Shown piece by piece: positions 1 to 9,329 of a DNA stretch of 64,000 bases. The position numbers and the translations under genes are program-made. Position 1 is the first letter of the stretch. Every line of letters starts with the position of its first letter. This stretch comes from Mesorhizobium sp. (GTDB taxonomy: Bacteria > Pseudomonadota > Alphaproteobacteria > Rhizobiales > Rhizobiaceae), in assembly GCF_024710845.1 (NCBI RefSeq), contig NZ_JANJTZ010000022.1:106513-170512 (forward strand), written 5' to 3'. The notes beneath the pieces were generated by a model, which was not told the DNA's origin, did not search any database, and saw only the letters and a program-made list of their open reading frames with translations.

Positions 1-70
1 TCGACGAAATGTGGGGTAGCTGATTTTCGTCGGTGCTTCGGCGACTGCCGAGGCGATCCTCGGCGACCCC

Positions 71-108
71 CGCCTGATCAGCCGGGCCGCGCCTGATCAG
101 CCGGGCCG
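71..108. repeat. 19-bp tandem duplication
   Basis: The unit CGCCTGATCAGCCGGGCCG occurs twice head to tail (71-89 and 90-108). The stop codon of the adjacent minus-strand gene (97-99) lies in the inner copy, so the second copy is just downstream of the coding end. It looks like a small slippage duplication. Nothing else is visible in bases 1-96. Confidence 0.85.
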
Positions 109-837
109 GCGGGGCGATCCGGACTGTTCGGCGATCATGATGATCTTCTGCCAGATCTTGCGCGACAGGGTGGTGCCGAGGTTCTCGACATCGTTGACCG
201 CGCGAACGACGACATCGTCATCGACCGACTGCGCATAGAGCGCCGCGACCTTGCCGGTGATCGACAGCATCTCGGAGCAATAGTCGAGATAGCGCGACAG
301 GTCGGCGGAACTCAGGTTGCGCTTCGGCGAATGCACCGACGGCGTGAAGTCCTGCGACAGCGCCGCGGGATCCTTGGTCAGCTGGTGCATGTCGATGACA
401 TGGATCATCGAGCGTAGCGAATGCAGCCCGGCGAACACCCTGCGGCGCTTCACCCTGATCTCCATCTGGGTCAGCGTGATCATGCCGAGACCGACCAGCA
501 GGATCGTGTTCAGCGTCGCCTCGATGCCCTGGACGAAGTCGAAGGCGCCGGTGTCGATCCGGTCGAAGGACAGGATCGTCATCACGAAGCCGATGATCAG
601 TATGCCGACCAGGATCGTCGCCACCGTCATGACGCGCAGCCAGCGTATCGGCGCTTCGAGGTGACGGGCTTCCCGGGCAATATCCCTGCCGAGCGAGATC
701 AGTTCGACCGCAACCTTACGCAGCCCCGACTCGGGGAACCGGTCGGCGATCCGGGCTTCGAGCAGTTCGGCCGTCGCGATGACCCTGGTGGCGTCGATCG
801 TCCGGTAGCGTGCCGACGTGTCGAGACCGGACTGCAT
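97..837 (-). CDS. Two-TM membrane protein, function unknown
   Basis: Predicted 246-residue protein. The N-terminal ~60 residues are soluble and partly helical. Two hydrophobic segments follow (about residues 68-88 and 106-124), then a C-terminal cytosolic domain with basic residues after the second segment. No enzymatic motif was recognised. The frame stays open upstream to 957, but the ATG at 837 is preferred because earlier starts would run over the end of the DUF805 gene at 842. With that start the two genes are 4 bases apart, suggesting one transcript. The function is unknown. Confidence 0.72.
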   Translation of the reverse strand: MQSGLDTSARYRTIDATRVIATAELLEARIADRFPESGLRKVAVELISLGRDIAREARHLEAPIRWLRVMTVATILVGILIIGFVMTILSFDRIDTGAFDFVQGIEATLNTILLVGLGMITLTQMEIRVKRRRVFAGLHSLRSMIHVIDMHQLTKDPAALSQDFTPSVHSPKRNLSSADLSRYLDYCSEMLSITGKVAALYAQSVDDDVVVRAVNDVENLGTTLSRKIWQKIIMIAEQSGSPRRPG

Positions 838-841
838 GGCG

Positions 842-1213
842 TCACGCCGGACTGTTGGTCGCTTCGCCGTACCGGTTGGGTCCCGGTTCCCCCGGCACCA
901 CGCACAGAACGATGAAGGCGACATAGGAGATGACTGGAACGAACAGGGCGAGCGCATAGGCGCCGGGCTTGCCGAGGTCGTGCACGCGCTTCACGCTGAG
1001 CGCGAAGACGGCCCAGATCGACACGACGCCGATCACGCTGAAGGCGACTGCCCAGCCCATCGATTCCGGGCTTCCTTCGGGCACCAGCGTGAAGCGGTAG
1101 AGCAGGAAGAACGGAACGAGGTTCGCGAGCAGGCCGGCGAGCAGGTAGGCCGCGCGGCTGATGCGCCCCTTCAGCCGCAGGAAAAGCCAGACGAGCTGCG
1201 CTACGTCGATCAT
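842..1213 (-). CDS. DUF805 family membrane protein
   Basis: 123 residues matching the DUF805 pattern: a short cytosolic N-terminus with GRISRAAYL, three or four hydrophobic segments, and the conserved KRVHDLGKPG motif around residue 75. DUF805 proteins are small inner-membrane proteins of unknown function. In rhizobia they often sit beside dapD and dapE, as here: dapD ends only 17 bases upstream on the same strand. Cotranscription with dapD is likely. The family call is by motif; the role is unknown. Confidence 0.85.
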   Translation of the reverse strand: MIDVAQLVWLFLRLKGRISRAAYLLAGLLANLVPFFLLYRFTLVPEGSPESMGWAVAFSVIGVVSIWAVFALSVKRVHDLGKPGAYALALFVPVISYVAFIVLCVVPGEPGPNRYGEATNSPA

Positions 1214-1230
1214 CGGCTACATCGCCCCCG

Positions 1231-2085
1231 TCAGTCCCGCAGCAATTCGTTGATCGACGTCTTGGAGCGGGTCCTCTCGTCGACGCGCTTGACGATCACG
1301 GCGCAGTAGAGGCCGGGGCCCGGCTGTCCGTTGCCCATCGTGGCGCCCGGCATCGTGCCCGCGACGACCACCGAATAGGGCGGCACTTCGCCATACGTCA
1401 CCTCGCCGGTGGCGCGGTCGACGATCTTGGTCGACTTGCCGATGAACACGCCCATGCCGAGCACAGATCCCTCGCGCACGATGCAGCCCTCGACCACCTC
1501 GGAGCGCGCGCCGATGAAGCAATTGTCCTCGATGATCGTCGGCCCGGCCTGCAGCGGTTCCAGCACGCCGCCAATGCCGACGCCGCCCGACAGGTGAACA
1601 TGCTTGCCGATCTGGGCGCAGGAGCCGACCGTGACCCAGGTATCGACCATCGTGCCCTCGCCGACATAGGCGCCGAGATTGACGAAGGACGGCATCAGGA
1701 TCGCGTTTGGCGCAATGTAAGCCGAGTGGCGCACGACGCAGTTCGGCACGGCACGGAAACCGGCGCTCTCGAAGTCCACCGCGCCCCAGCCGTCGAACTT
1801 GGAAGCGACCTTGTCCCACCATGCGCTCTCGCCCGGCCCGCCCTTGATGATCGCCATCGGGCTCAGGCGGAAGGACAGAAGCACCGCCTTCTTCATCCAC
1901 TGGTTGACATGCCAGGTGCCGTCGGCGCCGCGCTCGGCGACGCGGATCTGGCCCTTGTCGAGCAGATCGAGCGTCGTTTCCACCGCATCGCGCGCCTCGC
2001 CCCGGGTCGCCGCGCTGATGCCGTCGCGCGCCTCGAACGCAGCCTCCACCGACTTTTCGAGGGACGACAGATCGGGCTTCGACAT
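1231..2085 (-). CDS. dapD: 2,3,4,5-tetrahydropyridine-2,6-dicarboxylate N-succinyltransferase
   Basis: 284 residues, the usual DapD length. DapD transfers succinyl from succinyl-CoA to tetrahydrodipicolinate in the succinylase branch of diaminopimelate/lysine synthesis. The N-terminal helical domain (to about residue 100) is followed by a left-handed beta-helix of hexapeptide repeats (about 110-240), with segments such as [24 protein letters not shown] and [11 protein letters not shown]. The protein is a cytosolic trimer in the family. The ATG at 2085 is supported by the family N-terminus. The DUF805 gene follows closely. dapE would be expected nearby but is not in the window. Confidence 0.96.
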   Translation of the reverse strand: MSKPDLSSLEKSVEAAFEARDGISAATRGEARDAVETTLDLLDKGQIRVAERGADGTWHVNQWMKKAVLLSFRLSPMAIIKGGPGESAWWDKVASKFDGWGAVDFESAGFRAVPNCVVRHSAYIAPNAILMPSFVNLGAYVGEGTMVDTWVTVGSCAQIGKHVHLSGGVGIGGVLEPLQAGPTIIEDNCFIGARSEVVEGCIVREGSVLGMGVFIGKSTKIVDRATGEVTYGEVPPYSVVVAGTMPGATMGNGQPGPGLYCAVIVKRVDERTRSKTSINELLRD

Positions 2086-2242
2086 GGAAAACGCTCCGTT
2101 AACGGCTGGACGGGTAGGCTAGAACCGCGCGGAACCTATGTCATCGACATGGGCGAGGGTCAATCGCGCTTCGACCGCCGGAGACGCTCGGCTCTCCGGG
2201 CTTCCACGACGGACGAACGCGGTCGAAACAGGGGAACTTGAG

Positions 2243-3094
2243 ATGAATCCCACCGAGAAGAACGGCTGGACGCCGCTGCCTCATTCCGACGAGGATCTGG
2301 AGCGCGCCAGGGCCGTCCCCGATACGCCGCAGACCCGCGCGTCCACGTATCGGCTGGCCTGGAACGACGAGGACTTCCTGACGCGGCGCGAGATGCGCGC
2401 CGTGCGCCTGCAGCTCGAACTGATGAAGCCGGAACTGATCCTGACCGAACGCGGCATCCGCTCGACGGTCATCCTGTTCGGCGGCGCGCGCATCCCGGAG
2501 CCCGGCGGCCCGGCCTGGGCGGCCAAGAACGAGACGCAGGAGAAGAACCTCAAGGCCAACAGCAAATATTACGACGAGGCGCGCAAGTTCGCCCGCCTGT
2601 GCTCGGAACATTCGGCCGGTTCCTATCACCGCGAATTCGTCGTCGTCACCGGCGGCGGGCCGGGCGGCCTGGAGGCGGGCAACCGCGGTGCGGCCGACGT
2701 CGGCGCGCCGTCGATCGGCCTCAATATCGTCCTGCCGCACGAGCAGGCGCCAAATCTCTACGTGACGCCGGAGCTGTGCTTCAACTTCCACTATTTCGCG
2801 ATCCGCAAGATGCACTTCATCATGCGCGCCAAGGCGGTGGCGATCTTCCCCGGCGGGTTCGGGACGATGGACGAGTTCTTCGAGACGCTGACGCTGATCC
2901 AGACCGGGCGCATGGAACGGGTGCCGGTCATCCTGTTCGGCAGCGACTTCTGGCACCGCGCCCTCGACCTCGACTTCCTTGCCGAACAGGGCACGATCTC
3001 GCCCGGCGACCAGCACATCATCAACTATGCCGACACCGCAGCGGAGGCGTGGGACGTCATCCGCACCTTCTACGGCATCGAACAGGCAGTTTGA
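2243..3094 (+). CDS. LOG-family (TIGR00730-type) Rossmann-fold nucleotide-binding protein
   Basis: 283 residues. Two hallmark segments of the LOG / 'lysine decarboxylase-like' family are present: a glycine-rich VVTGGGPGGLEAGNRGA loop and the catalytic PGGFGTMDEFFE motif (PGGxGTxxE). Characterised relatives are cytokinin riboside 5'-monophosphate phosphoribohydrolases or AMP nucleosidase-like enzymes. They are not true lysine decarboxylases. This protein is longer than the ~190-residue LOG core, with about 90 extra N-terminal residues, as in the larger bacterial subgroup. The ATG at 2243 has a GGGGA ribosome-binding sequence about 8 bases upstream. It stands alone, divergent from dapD. The substrate cannot be assigned. 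Confidence 0.85.
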   Translation: MNPTEKNGWTPLPHSDEDLERARAVPDTPQTRASTYRLAWNDEDFLTRREMRAVRLQLELMKPELILTERGIRSTVILFGGARIPEPGGPAWAAKNETQEKNLKANSKYYDEARKFARLCSEHSAGSYHREFVVVTGGGPGGLEAGNRGAADVGAPSIGLNIVLPHEQAPNLYVTPELCFNFHYFAIRKMHFIMRAKAVAIFPGGFGTMDEFFETLTLIQTGRMERVPVILFGSDFWHRALDLDFLAEQGTISPGDQHIINYADTAAEAWDVIRTFYGIEQAV

Positions 3095-3134
3095 CGCACT
3101 GGCGCCGACCCGGCCGGCAGGCTATGGGAGCGGC

Positions 3135-3527
3135 ATGAGGAATTCGGCGAAACCGTCGTGGTTTGCAAGGCTGAGGCGCGACCAGCGCCTGTTCGCCGCG
3201 CTCGCCCTGTTCCTGCTTTTCGCCCATACGCTGCAGCCGCTCGCGGTCGCCCAGGCAAGCGCCTCCGGCCATCTGGTGATCTGCACCATGCTCGGCGCCG
3301 ATCCGCTGCCGGACGGCACGCCTGTCCACCATGACAGCTGCGGCGAATGCGTCGTCGGCGCCTGCGGCCTGAAGACGCTCGCCAAGGCGATCGTGGTAGC
3401 CGTCCCTGCGTGGGAGCCGGTCCTCGCCGTCGCCGAAGCGCCGCTTCCGACACGCGACACGTTCAGCCCCCAGTCCCTGCCGCCCGAACGGCCGCCGGGC
3501 ATACGCGCACCCCCCTCCTTCGCCTGA
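3135..3527 (+). CDS. DUF2946-like secreted/membrane-anchored protein
   Basis: 130 residues. A basic N-terminus precedes a hydrophobic signal or anchor (about 19-42). A short cysteine/histidine cluster HHDSCGECVVGACG lies near residue 65, and the tail is proline-rich. The layout resembles DUF2946 proteins, small predicted periplasmic proteins often found beside copper-handling genes. The next gene, 66 bases downstream, is a YcnI/PCuAC copper chaperone fusion, which fits. Metal binding by the His/Cys cluster is inference. The ATG at 3135 is chosen because the hydrophobic signal starts just after it. Confidence 0.7.
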   Translation: MRNSAKPSWFARLRRDQRLFAALALFLLFAHTLQPLAVAQASASGHLVICTMLGADPLPDGTPVHHDSCGECVVGACGLKTLAKAIVVAVPAWEPVLAVAEAPLPTRDTFSPQSLPPERPPGIRAPPSFA

Positions 3528-3593
3528 AGCACCGGTCGACCGCGCAATCGTGCGCTGGTCGTCATGTCATTTCAGACGTCTAAGGAGATCATT

Positions 3594-4538
3594 ATGCGTC
3601 GTTACGTTCTTCCCCTGGCCGCCGCCTGCGCGCTCACGGCCGTTTCCATCGTCACCGCCTTCGCCCACTCCACGCTTGAAAAAGCGGAAGCGCCGGCGGG
3701 TTCCTACAAGGCCGTCCTGCGCATCCCGCACGGCTGCGACGGCCAGGCCACCCATACGGTCAGGATCGACCTGCCCGAAGGCTTCATCGGCGCCAAGCCG
3801 ATGCCGAAGGCGGGCTGGCAGCTCGCCACCGAGAAGGGCGACTACGCCAAAACCTACAAGCTGCACGGCAAGGAGGTCTCCTCCGGGGTCAAGTCGGTCA
3901 CCTGGAGCGGCGGCGACCTGGCCGACGAGTTCTTCGACGAGTTCGCCATCAACGGCTCCCTGTCGGCCGATCCCGGTGCGAAGCTTCCTTTCATCGTCAC
4001 GCAGCTGTGCAAGGACGGCCAGGTTGCCTGGAAGGAGGTCGCGGCCGAGGGCCAGGATCCGCATTCGCTGAAGTTCCCGGCGCCTTTCGTGACCATCGCG
4101 GCGGCGGCCGACGCCGGACATGGCGGCCATATGGCGGCCGACGCGGTCAAGGTCGGCGACCTGACGCTCACCGGCGGCTGGCTGCGCGCCATGCTGCCCG
4201 GCCAGCCCGCGGGCGGCGGCTTCGTGACGATCGCCAATGGCGGTTCGGCCCCGGACCGGATGATCGGCGTCTCGACCACCGCCGCCGGCAAGTCCGAGAT
4301 GCACATGATGGAGATCAAGAACGACGTCATGGTCATGCGGCCGGTCGACGGCGGCATCGAGATTCCGGCCGGCCAGACCGTCGAGCTGAAGCCGGGCGGT
4401 CTGCACCTGATGTTCATGCAGGTGAAGGAGCCGTTCAAGGAGGGCACGACGGTCCCCGTCACGCTCGAATTCGAGAAGGCCGGCAAGGTCGAGCTGCTGC
4501 TGCCGGTCAAGGCGGCTTCCGACGCCCACGGGCACTGA
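3594..4538 (+). CDS. YcnI (DUF1775) - PCu(A)C copper chaperone fusion
   Basis: 314 residues with a signal peptide (about 1-24) cleaved so that a histidine becomes the mature N-terminus (FAHSTLE), as in YcnI-type copper-binding domains. Residues ~25-165 form the DUF1775 domain. After a His/Gly linker (DAGHGGHMAAD), residues ~190-305 form a PCu(A)C domain with the methionine/histidine copper signature (EMHMME...VMVM...GLHLMFM). PCu(A)C proteins hold periplasmic Cu(I) and help load Cu into cytochrome oxidase; YcnI binds Cu(II). The AAGGAG at 3582-3587 sets the ATG at 3594. The DUF2946-like gene upstream is probably cotranscribed. Delivery of copper to an oxidase such as the cbb3 enzyme encoded later is inference. 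Confidence 0.9.
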   Translation: MRRYVLPLAAACALTAVSIVTAFAHSTLEKAEAPAGSYKAVLRIPHGCDGQATHTVRIDLPEGFIGAKPMPKAGWQLATEKGDYAKTYKLHGKEVSSGVKSVTWSGGDLADEFFDEFAINGSLSADPGAKLPFIVTQLCKDGQVAWKEVAAEGQDPHSLKFPAPFVTIAAAADAGHGGHMAADAVKVGDLTLTGGWLRAMLPGQPAGGGFVTIANGGSAPDRMIGVSTTAAGKSEMHMMEIKNDVMVMRPVDGGIEIPAGQTVELKPGGLHLMFMQVKEPFKEGTTVPVTLEFEKAGKVELLLPVKAASDAHGH

Positions 4539-4544
4539 CGCTGT

Positions 4545-5401
<857 letters not shown>

Positions 5402-5405
<4 letters not shown>

Positions 5406-6112
5406 TCGACCGCCTGTCCCACAATGGTACGAAGAAACGCGGTCAGATCGTCGGTGACGTAGTCGACCTCGTCGTCGAGGGCCGGGTCGCGCTCCCAGAT
5501 CTCGGAGAAGGTCGGCTCGAAATTGTGCGGCACGATCAGCACCGTCGTCATGCCGAGCGCCTTCGGCACGACGAGGTTTCGCGCCAGGTCCTCGAACATG
5601 ACGGCCGTCGGGCCGGCGACCTTGTGCAGGTCGACGAACTTCTCGTAGGTGCCGCGTGCCGGCTTGGGCAGGAGCCCGGCCGCGACAATGTCGAAGATGT
5701 CGTCGAATTCCTCGAGCACGCCGAGCTGGCGAGCCGTACGCTCCGCATGCCCGCGGTCGCCATTGGTGAAGATGAACTTGCGGCCCGGCAGCGCCTTGAT
5801 CGCCGCGCCCAGCTGCGGGTTCGGCTTCACCCAGGAATAGTCGATGTCGTGCACCTTCTGCAGGAAATCGTCGGGATCGATGCGATGCCGTTCCATCAGG
5901 CCGTTCAGCGTCGTGCCGTATTCGAGATAGAGCTCCTTCTGGAGGACCCTTGCCTCGTCGCGCGGCAGTTTGAGAAGCTCCGACACATAGGCCGTCATCT
6001 TCACGTCGATCTGCGCGAACAGGTTCGAATGATGCGGATAGAGCGTATTGTCGAGGTCGAACACCCAGTCGGTGACATGGGAGAAACGGGCGGGTGAAGG
6101 ACTGTTGGTCAT
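5402..6112 (-). CDS. HAD-superfamily pyrimidine 5'-nucleotidase (TIGR01993-type)
   Basis: 236 residues. HAD motif I is WVFDLDNTLYP (about residues 16-26, nucleophile Asp in DLDNT), motif II is the FTNGD segment, and motif III/IV is the KP...MFEDLARN region. This is the layout of the Ssm1/TIGR01993 subgroup, which dephosphorylates pyrimidine nucleoside monophosphates. In rhizobia this gene is a frequent neighbour of dapD, which is present 3 kb away. The ATG at 6112 follows a GGAACGG sequence and is preferred over one 14 codons upstream. The 3' end overlaps the DUF817 start. Confidence 0.88.
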
Positions 6113-6212
6113 GCCGTTCCATACTTCATCGCGATGACGGTCGAAAAGCGGCAATGCGCTACATCAGCCGCCACCTCTAGCGCGGCTCGCGCCCACGGCC
6201 TCCACAGTCGGA

Positions 6213-7040
6213 TCAGAAGTACTCCGAAATCAGGAAACCTTCCTCGAAACCTGCGCGGAAATGCGGCCGCCAGACATCGAGGCTGCCGCGCAGCGCGCGC
6301 CGAAGTGCGATTCGCGCGTCGCGGTCCAGAAAGGAGCCTTTCGCGAAGAGTTCGGGCCGGGAAAACGCCAGTTGCTCAAGTCCGTGCGACAGGCTCCGTC
6401 GGGTCTCCTCACCTATGGCGAGCCCGTTCGCGAGCCGCAGAACTTCGGTCAGGCCGACCGGCAAGCTGCGGTTCGCCTCGACAGGGTCCAGCGAATGGTC
6501 CAGCCCCGTTGCGTCAACGCCGATCATGCCCAGGAAATCGTCGAGAATGCTGCCGTTGGGCCACTGCCGCTCGTCGTAGGGCGCCAGAACGAGCTTATGT
6601 CCATCGGCGGCGGCCCATTTGGCCAGATTGGAGCCGTAGGTGGGATCGTAGTTCCCCTTTTCTTCTATCGGCGCGACCCGTCGACCATGTCGCACCATCT
6701 GGTTGAAGACGGAGACGAGGCGGTCGTCGGGCGCGCGCAAGCTCCCGATCGCGCGAAGAAAGGGCGCCGGATCGAAGGCATGCTTCGAAAAGCTCTCCGA
6801 ACTCACAATGCAGATGTCGCAGCCCGCCTCGGCAGCCGCGTCGATGTAACGGTTCAGCAGTGCGGATGCAGCGGGGTCCGAACGCAGGAACGCGTGGCCG
6901 AGAAGGGTGTGATTGGTCGTCCCCTCCCACCCCAGATACCATGCACCGCGCTGCCGCAGAGCGGCGTGATTTTTGTGCAGGGAGGCTTGAAGGGCCGACG
7001 TGCCCGTCTTGTGCGGCCCGACGTGAATAAAAAGTCTCAT
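6213..7040 (-). CDS. Sulfotransferase-like protein
   Basis: 275 residues. The N-terminus MRLFIHVGPHKTGTSALQ matches the 5'-phosphosulfate-binding loop of sulfotransferases (GxxKTGTS/T). A central IVSSESFS segment occurs where the 3'-phosphate-binding serine is expected. There is no signal peptide, so it is probably cytosolic, using PAPS to sulfate a glycan, lipid or small molecule. The ATG at 7040 puts the P-loop at the N-terminus as is typical; an in-frame start 35 codons earlier adds an atypical leader. It is isolated, divergent from the diguanylate cyclase. The acceptor is unknown. Confidence 0.72.
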   Translation of the reverse strand: MRLFIHVGPHKTGTSALQASLHKNHAALRQRGAWYLGWEGTTNHTLLGHAFLRSDPAASALLNRYIDAAAEAGCDICIVSSESFSKHAFDPAPFLRAIGSLRAPDDRLVSVFNQMVRHGRRVAPIEEKGNYDPTYGSNLAKWAAADGHKLVLAPYDERQWPNGSILDDFLGMIGVDATGLDHSLDPVEANRSLPVGLTEVLRLANGLAIGEETRRSLSHGLEQLAFSRPELFAKGSFLDRDARIALRRALRGSLDVWRPHFRAGFEEGFLISEYF

Positions 7041-7228
7041 CTGCCCGCTTGTGAAATGGCTGTCCGGCTCGCGCCGGATTGTCCCGACGCTAGCTCCCGA
7101 CGCAGGACGTGTCCATGCCGACGGACATTCGACCGTGGCCGACATTTGCCCTTCCGACGACCAGATCGCTAAAACTTTAACGATCGGCTGAACCTGAATT
7201 TCAGGCGCATCTGCGATCAGTCGCGATC

Positions 7229-7990
7229 ATGGAACGCAGCGTGATTTCAGTCTTCGTCAAGGCAGGTGTGGCAACGGTCCTGTCGATCGTCGCCTCCCTG
7301 GCCGTCGTGGCCGGCATGGGCGTCGAGATCTCCGGCGCTTCGCTGTGGCTGCCGATCCTGTGCCCGCTGCTGGTCGCATTCCCGGCAAGCTCGTTCACCT
7401 ACTGGCAGAAGCATCGGCTGCGGCTGCTCAACGACGAACTGCGCGCCGCCCATGCCGCGCTGGAACAGGCGAACGCCAGGCTGGCCGAGAAAACCCGGCG
7501 CGACGTGATGACCGGCTTCCTCAATCGCGAGGCATTCTTCTCTGCCCTCGACGCGACGCGGCGCAAGCCGAACCGCGGCGCGCTGCTGCTCGTCGATGCC
7601 GACCATTTCAAGCGGATCAATGACAATTTCGGCCATCTGGTCGGCGACGACGCGCTGCTCGACATAGCCGCCGCCATCGGCCGCGCCACGAGCGCCGCGG
7701 ATATCGTGGGGCGGATCGGCGGCGAGGAATTCGCCGTCTTCCTCGTCGGGGCGAACAGCGACAAGGCCGAGAAAGCGGCCGAGCGCATCCGCGCCGAGGT
7801 CGAGGCGATCGGTTTCATGCCGGCGCAGGGAACGACGCTGAAGCTCACGATCAGCGTCGGCGGAACCGTCTGCTGGTCGGATGCCAAGATCTCCGAACTG
7901 ATGCGCCAGGCCGACCGCCAGCTCTACCGCGCCAAGAATGCCGGCCGCAACCGCGTCATGTTCGAATCGCAGCAGCGGCTCGCCGCCTGA
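7229..7990 (+). CDS. Membrane-bound diguanylate cyclase (GGDEF domain)
   Basis: 253 residues. Two membrane segments (about 9-30 and 38-56) are followed by a coiled-coil linker (about 60-90) and a complete GGDEF domain (about 91-248). The active site is GGEEF at residues 164-168, with the upstream metal/substrate residues in DADHFKRINDNFGH. It should make cyclic di-GMP from two GTP at the inner membrane. The allosteric inhibitory RxxD site is not intact: the position of the arginine is Ser155 (S-A-A-D158). No effector or phosphodiesterase gene is adjacent. A 13-bp palindrome (7193-7205) lies just upstream, of unknown relevance. Confidence 0.93.
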   Translation: MERSVISVFVKAGVATVLSIVASLAVVAGMGVEISGASLWLPILCPLLVAFPASSFTYWQKHRLRLLNDELRAAHAALEQANARLAEKTRRDVMTGFLNREAFFSALDATRRKPNRGALLLVDADHFKRINDNFGHLVGDDALLDIAAAIGRATSAADIVGRIGGEEFAVFLVGANSDKAEKAAERIRAEVEAIGFMPAQGTTLKLTISVGGTVCWSDAKISELMRQADRQLYRAKNAGRNRVMFESQQRLAA

Positions 7991-8068
7991 GGCGTGTTGC
8001 GGGGTGCTGTTGCGCTCCTCGTGCCATAGAGACTAAGACCCGCGGCGGACATTCGCCCGGGGGCGCTC

Positions 8069-8974
8069 TTGGAACTGTGGATACCCATCACGATCGCCGC
8101 TGCGTTCCTGCAGAACCTGCGCTCGGTCGGCCAGAAGCACTTGAAGGGGGTAATGGGCACCACGGGCGCGACCTTCGTCCGATTCGGTTTCGGCCTGCCC
8201 TTCGCCGCGTTCTACGTCGTCCTCCTCAACCGGATCGCCGGCTACGCATTCCCGGCCATGCCGCCGGAATTCTTCGGCTGGGTCATTGCCGGCGGCCTAG
8301 GCCAGATCGCCGCCACCTTCCTGCTCGTCCATCTGTTCTCGTTCCGCAATTTCGCCGTCGGCACCGCCTATTCGCGCACCGAGCCGGCGCAGGCGGCCTT
8401 GTTCGGGCTGGTATTCCTCGGCGAGACGGTAACGGCGGGAACGCTGATGGCGATCGCGGTGTCGGTGTTCGGCGTCATGCTGATCTCGGTGGCGCATACG
8501 GCACTCACGGCCCGCAACCTGGTCGCGACGACCTTCTCGCGCACGGCGCTGATCGGGCTTGCCTCGGGCACGTGCTTCGGCGTGTCGGCGGTCGCCTATC
8601 GCGCCGCGTCGCTGTCGCTCGGCGGTCCCAATTTCACCATGCAGGCGGCGATCACCCTTCTGGTCGTGATCTCGTTCCAGACGCTGATCATGGCGGCGTG
8701 GATGCTCGCCCGCGACCGGGCCGAGTTGCGCCGGATCGCCGACGCCTGGAAGCCGTCGCTGTTCGTCGGCTTCGTCGGCGCCACGGCCTCGTTCGGCTGG
8801 TTCATGGCTATGACACTGCAGCAGGCAGCGATCGTCAAGGCGCTGGCGCAGATCGAGATGATCTTCACCTTCGCCTCGTCGGTCTTCTTCTTCAAGGAGA
8901 GGATCAACCGTTTCGAGACGGCCGGCTGCGCGCTGATCGTCGGCGGAATCCTGCTCCTGCTGCTCGTTGACTGA
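8069..8974 (+). CDS. EamA/DMT-family transporter
   Basis: 301 residues with ten hydrophobic segments in two EamA-like halves, the architecture of drug/metabolite transporter (RhaT/EamA) permeases. A motif such as AYSRTEPAQAALFGLVFLGE ends the first half and KALAQIEMIFTFASSVFFFKE the second. The best start is a TTG at 8069 after a GGGGGCG sequence; the first ATG would delete the first membrane segment. The substrate is unknown. It is a single gene with no clear partner. Confidence 0.85.
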   Translation: MELWIPITIAAAFLQNLRSVGQKHLKGVMGTTGATFVRFGFGLPFAAFYVVLLNRIAGYAFPAMPPEFFGWVIAGGLGQIAATFLLVHLFSFRNFAVGTAYSRTEPAQAALFGLVFLGETVTAGTLMAIAVSVFGVMLISVAHTALTARNLVATTFSRTALIGLASGTCFGVSAVAYRAASLSLGGPNFTMQAAITLLVVISFQTLIMAAWMLARDRAELRRIADAWKPSLFVGFVGATASFGWFMAMTLQQAAIVKALAQIEMIFTFASSVFFFKERINRFETAGCALIVGGILLLLLVD

Positions 8975-9161
8975 CTCTTAGCCATTCCCGCCGGAGTTTT
9001 TCGGACCGGGCCGTCCGGTTAAGGATTTGGAAACCACGCCACACGTGAATGCGTAACAAGCCCGCCGGGCCCGAGACGATGGCATGCTTTTGGCTTGAAC
9101 AGGTATGGGCGTGCCGAATTGATCCGGCATTGCCGAGCCGTATCAACCCGGGACCGCACCG

Positions 9162-9329
9162 ATGACAACGACAGAGTCACCCATGCCGAAGACGAGCCGC
9201 CGCCGCTTCCTCAAGGCGCTTCTCTTCGCGCTGCCCGCCCTCGCGATCTTCAAGCATGTCCGCCCGACACGGCACGACGACATCGTCGAAGTCGACGGCT
9301 GGATCCTGAAGCGGAGCGACCTCGCATGA
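9162..9329 (+). CDS. 55-residue Tat-signal protein coupled to GMC oxidoreductase
   Basis: A very small gene. The protein has a twin-arginine motif TSRRRFLKAL (residues 11-20), a hydrophobic stretch (about 19-31) and a mature part of only about 25 residues ending EVDGWILKRSDLA. Its TGA stop overlaps the ATG of the following GMC oxidoreductase (ATGA at 9326-9329), so the two are translationally coupled. Membrane FAD dehydrogenases of acetic acid bacteria use a Tat-bearing small subunit to carry a signal-less GMC subunit across the membrane. This could be a minimal form of that arrangement, but that role is inference. Candidate leader-only export factor or anchor. Confidence 0.72.
   Translation: MTTTESPMPKTSRRRFLKALLFALPALAIFKHVRPTRHDDIVEVDGWILKRSDLA

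Noticed and set aside
8990..9025. Terminator after the EamA gene
   Set aside because: A short GC-rich hairpin (CGGAC...GTCCG) lacks a downstream T-run and has weak arms.
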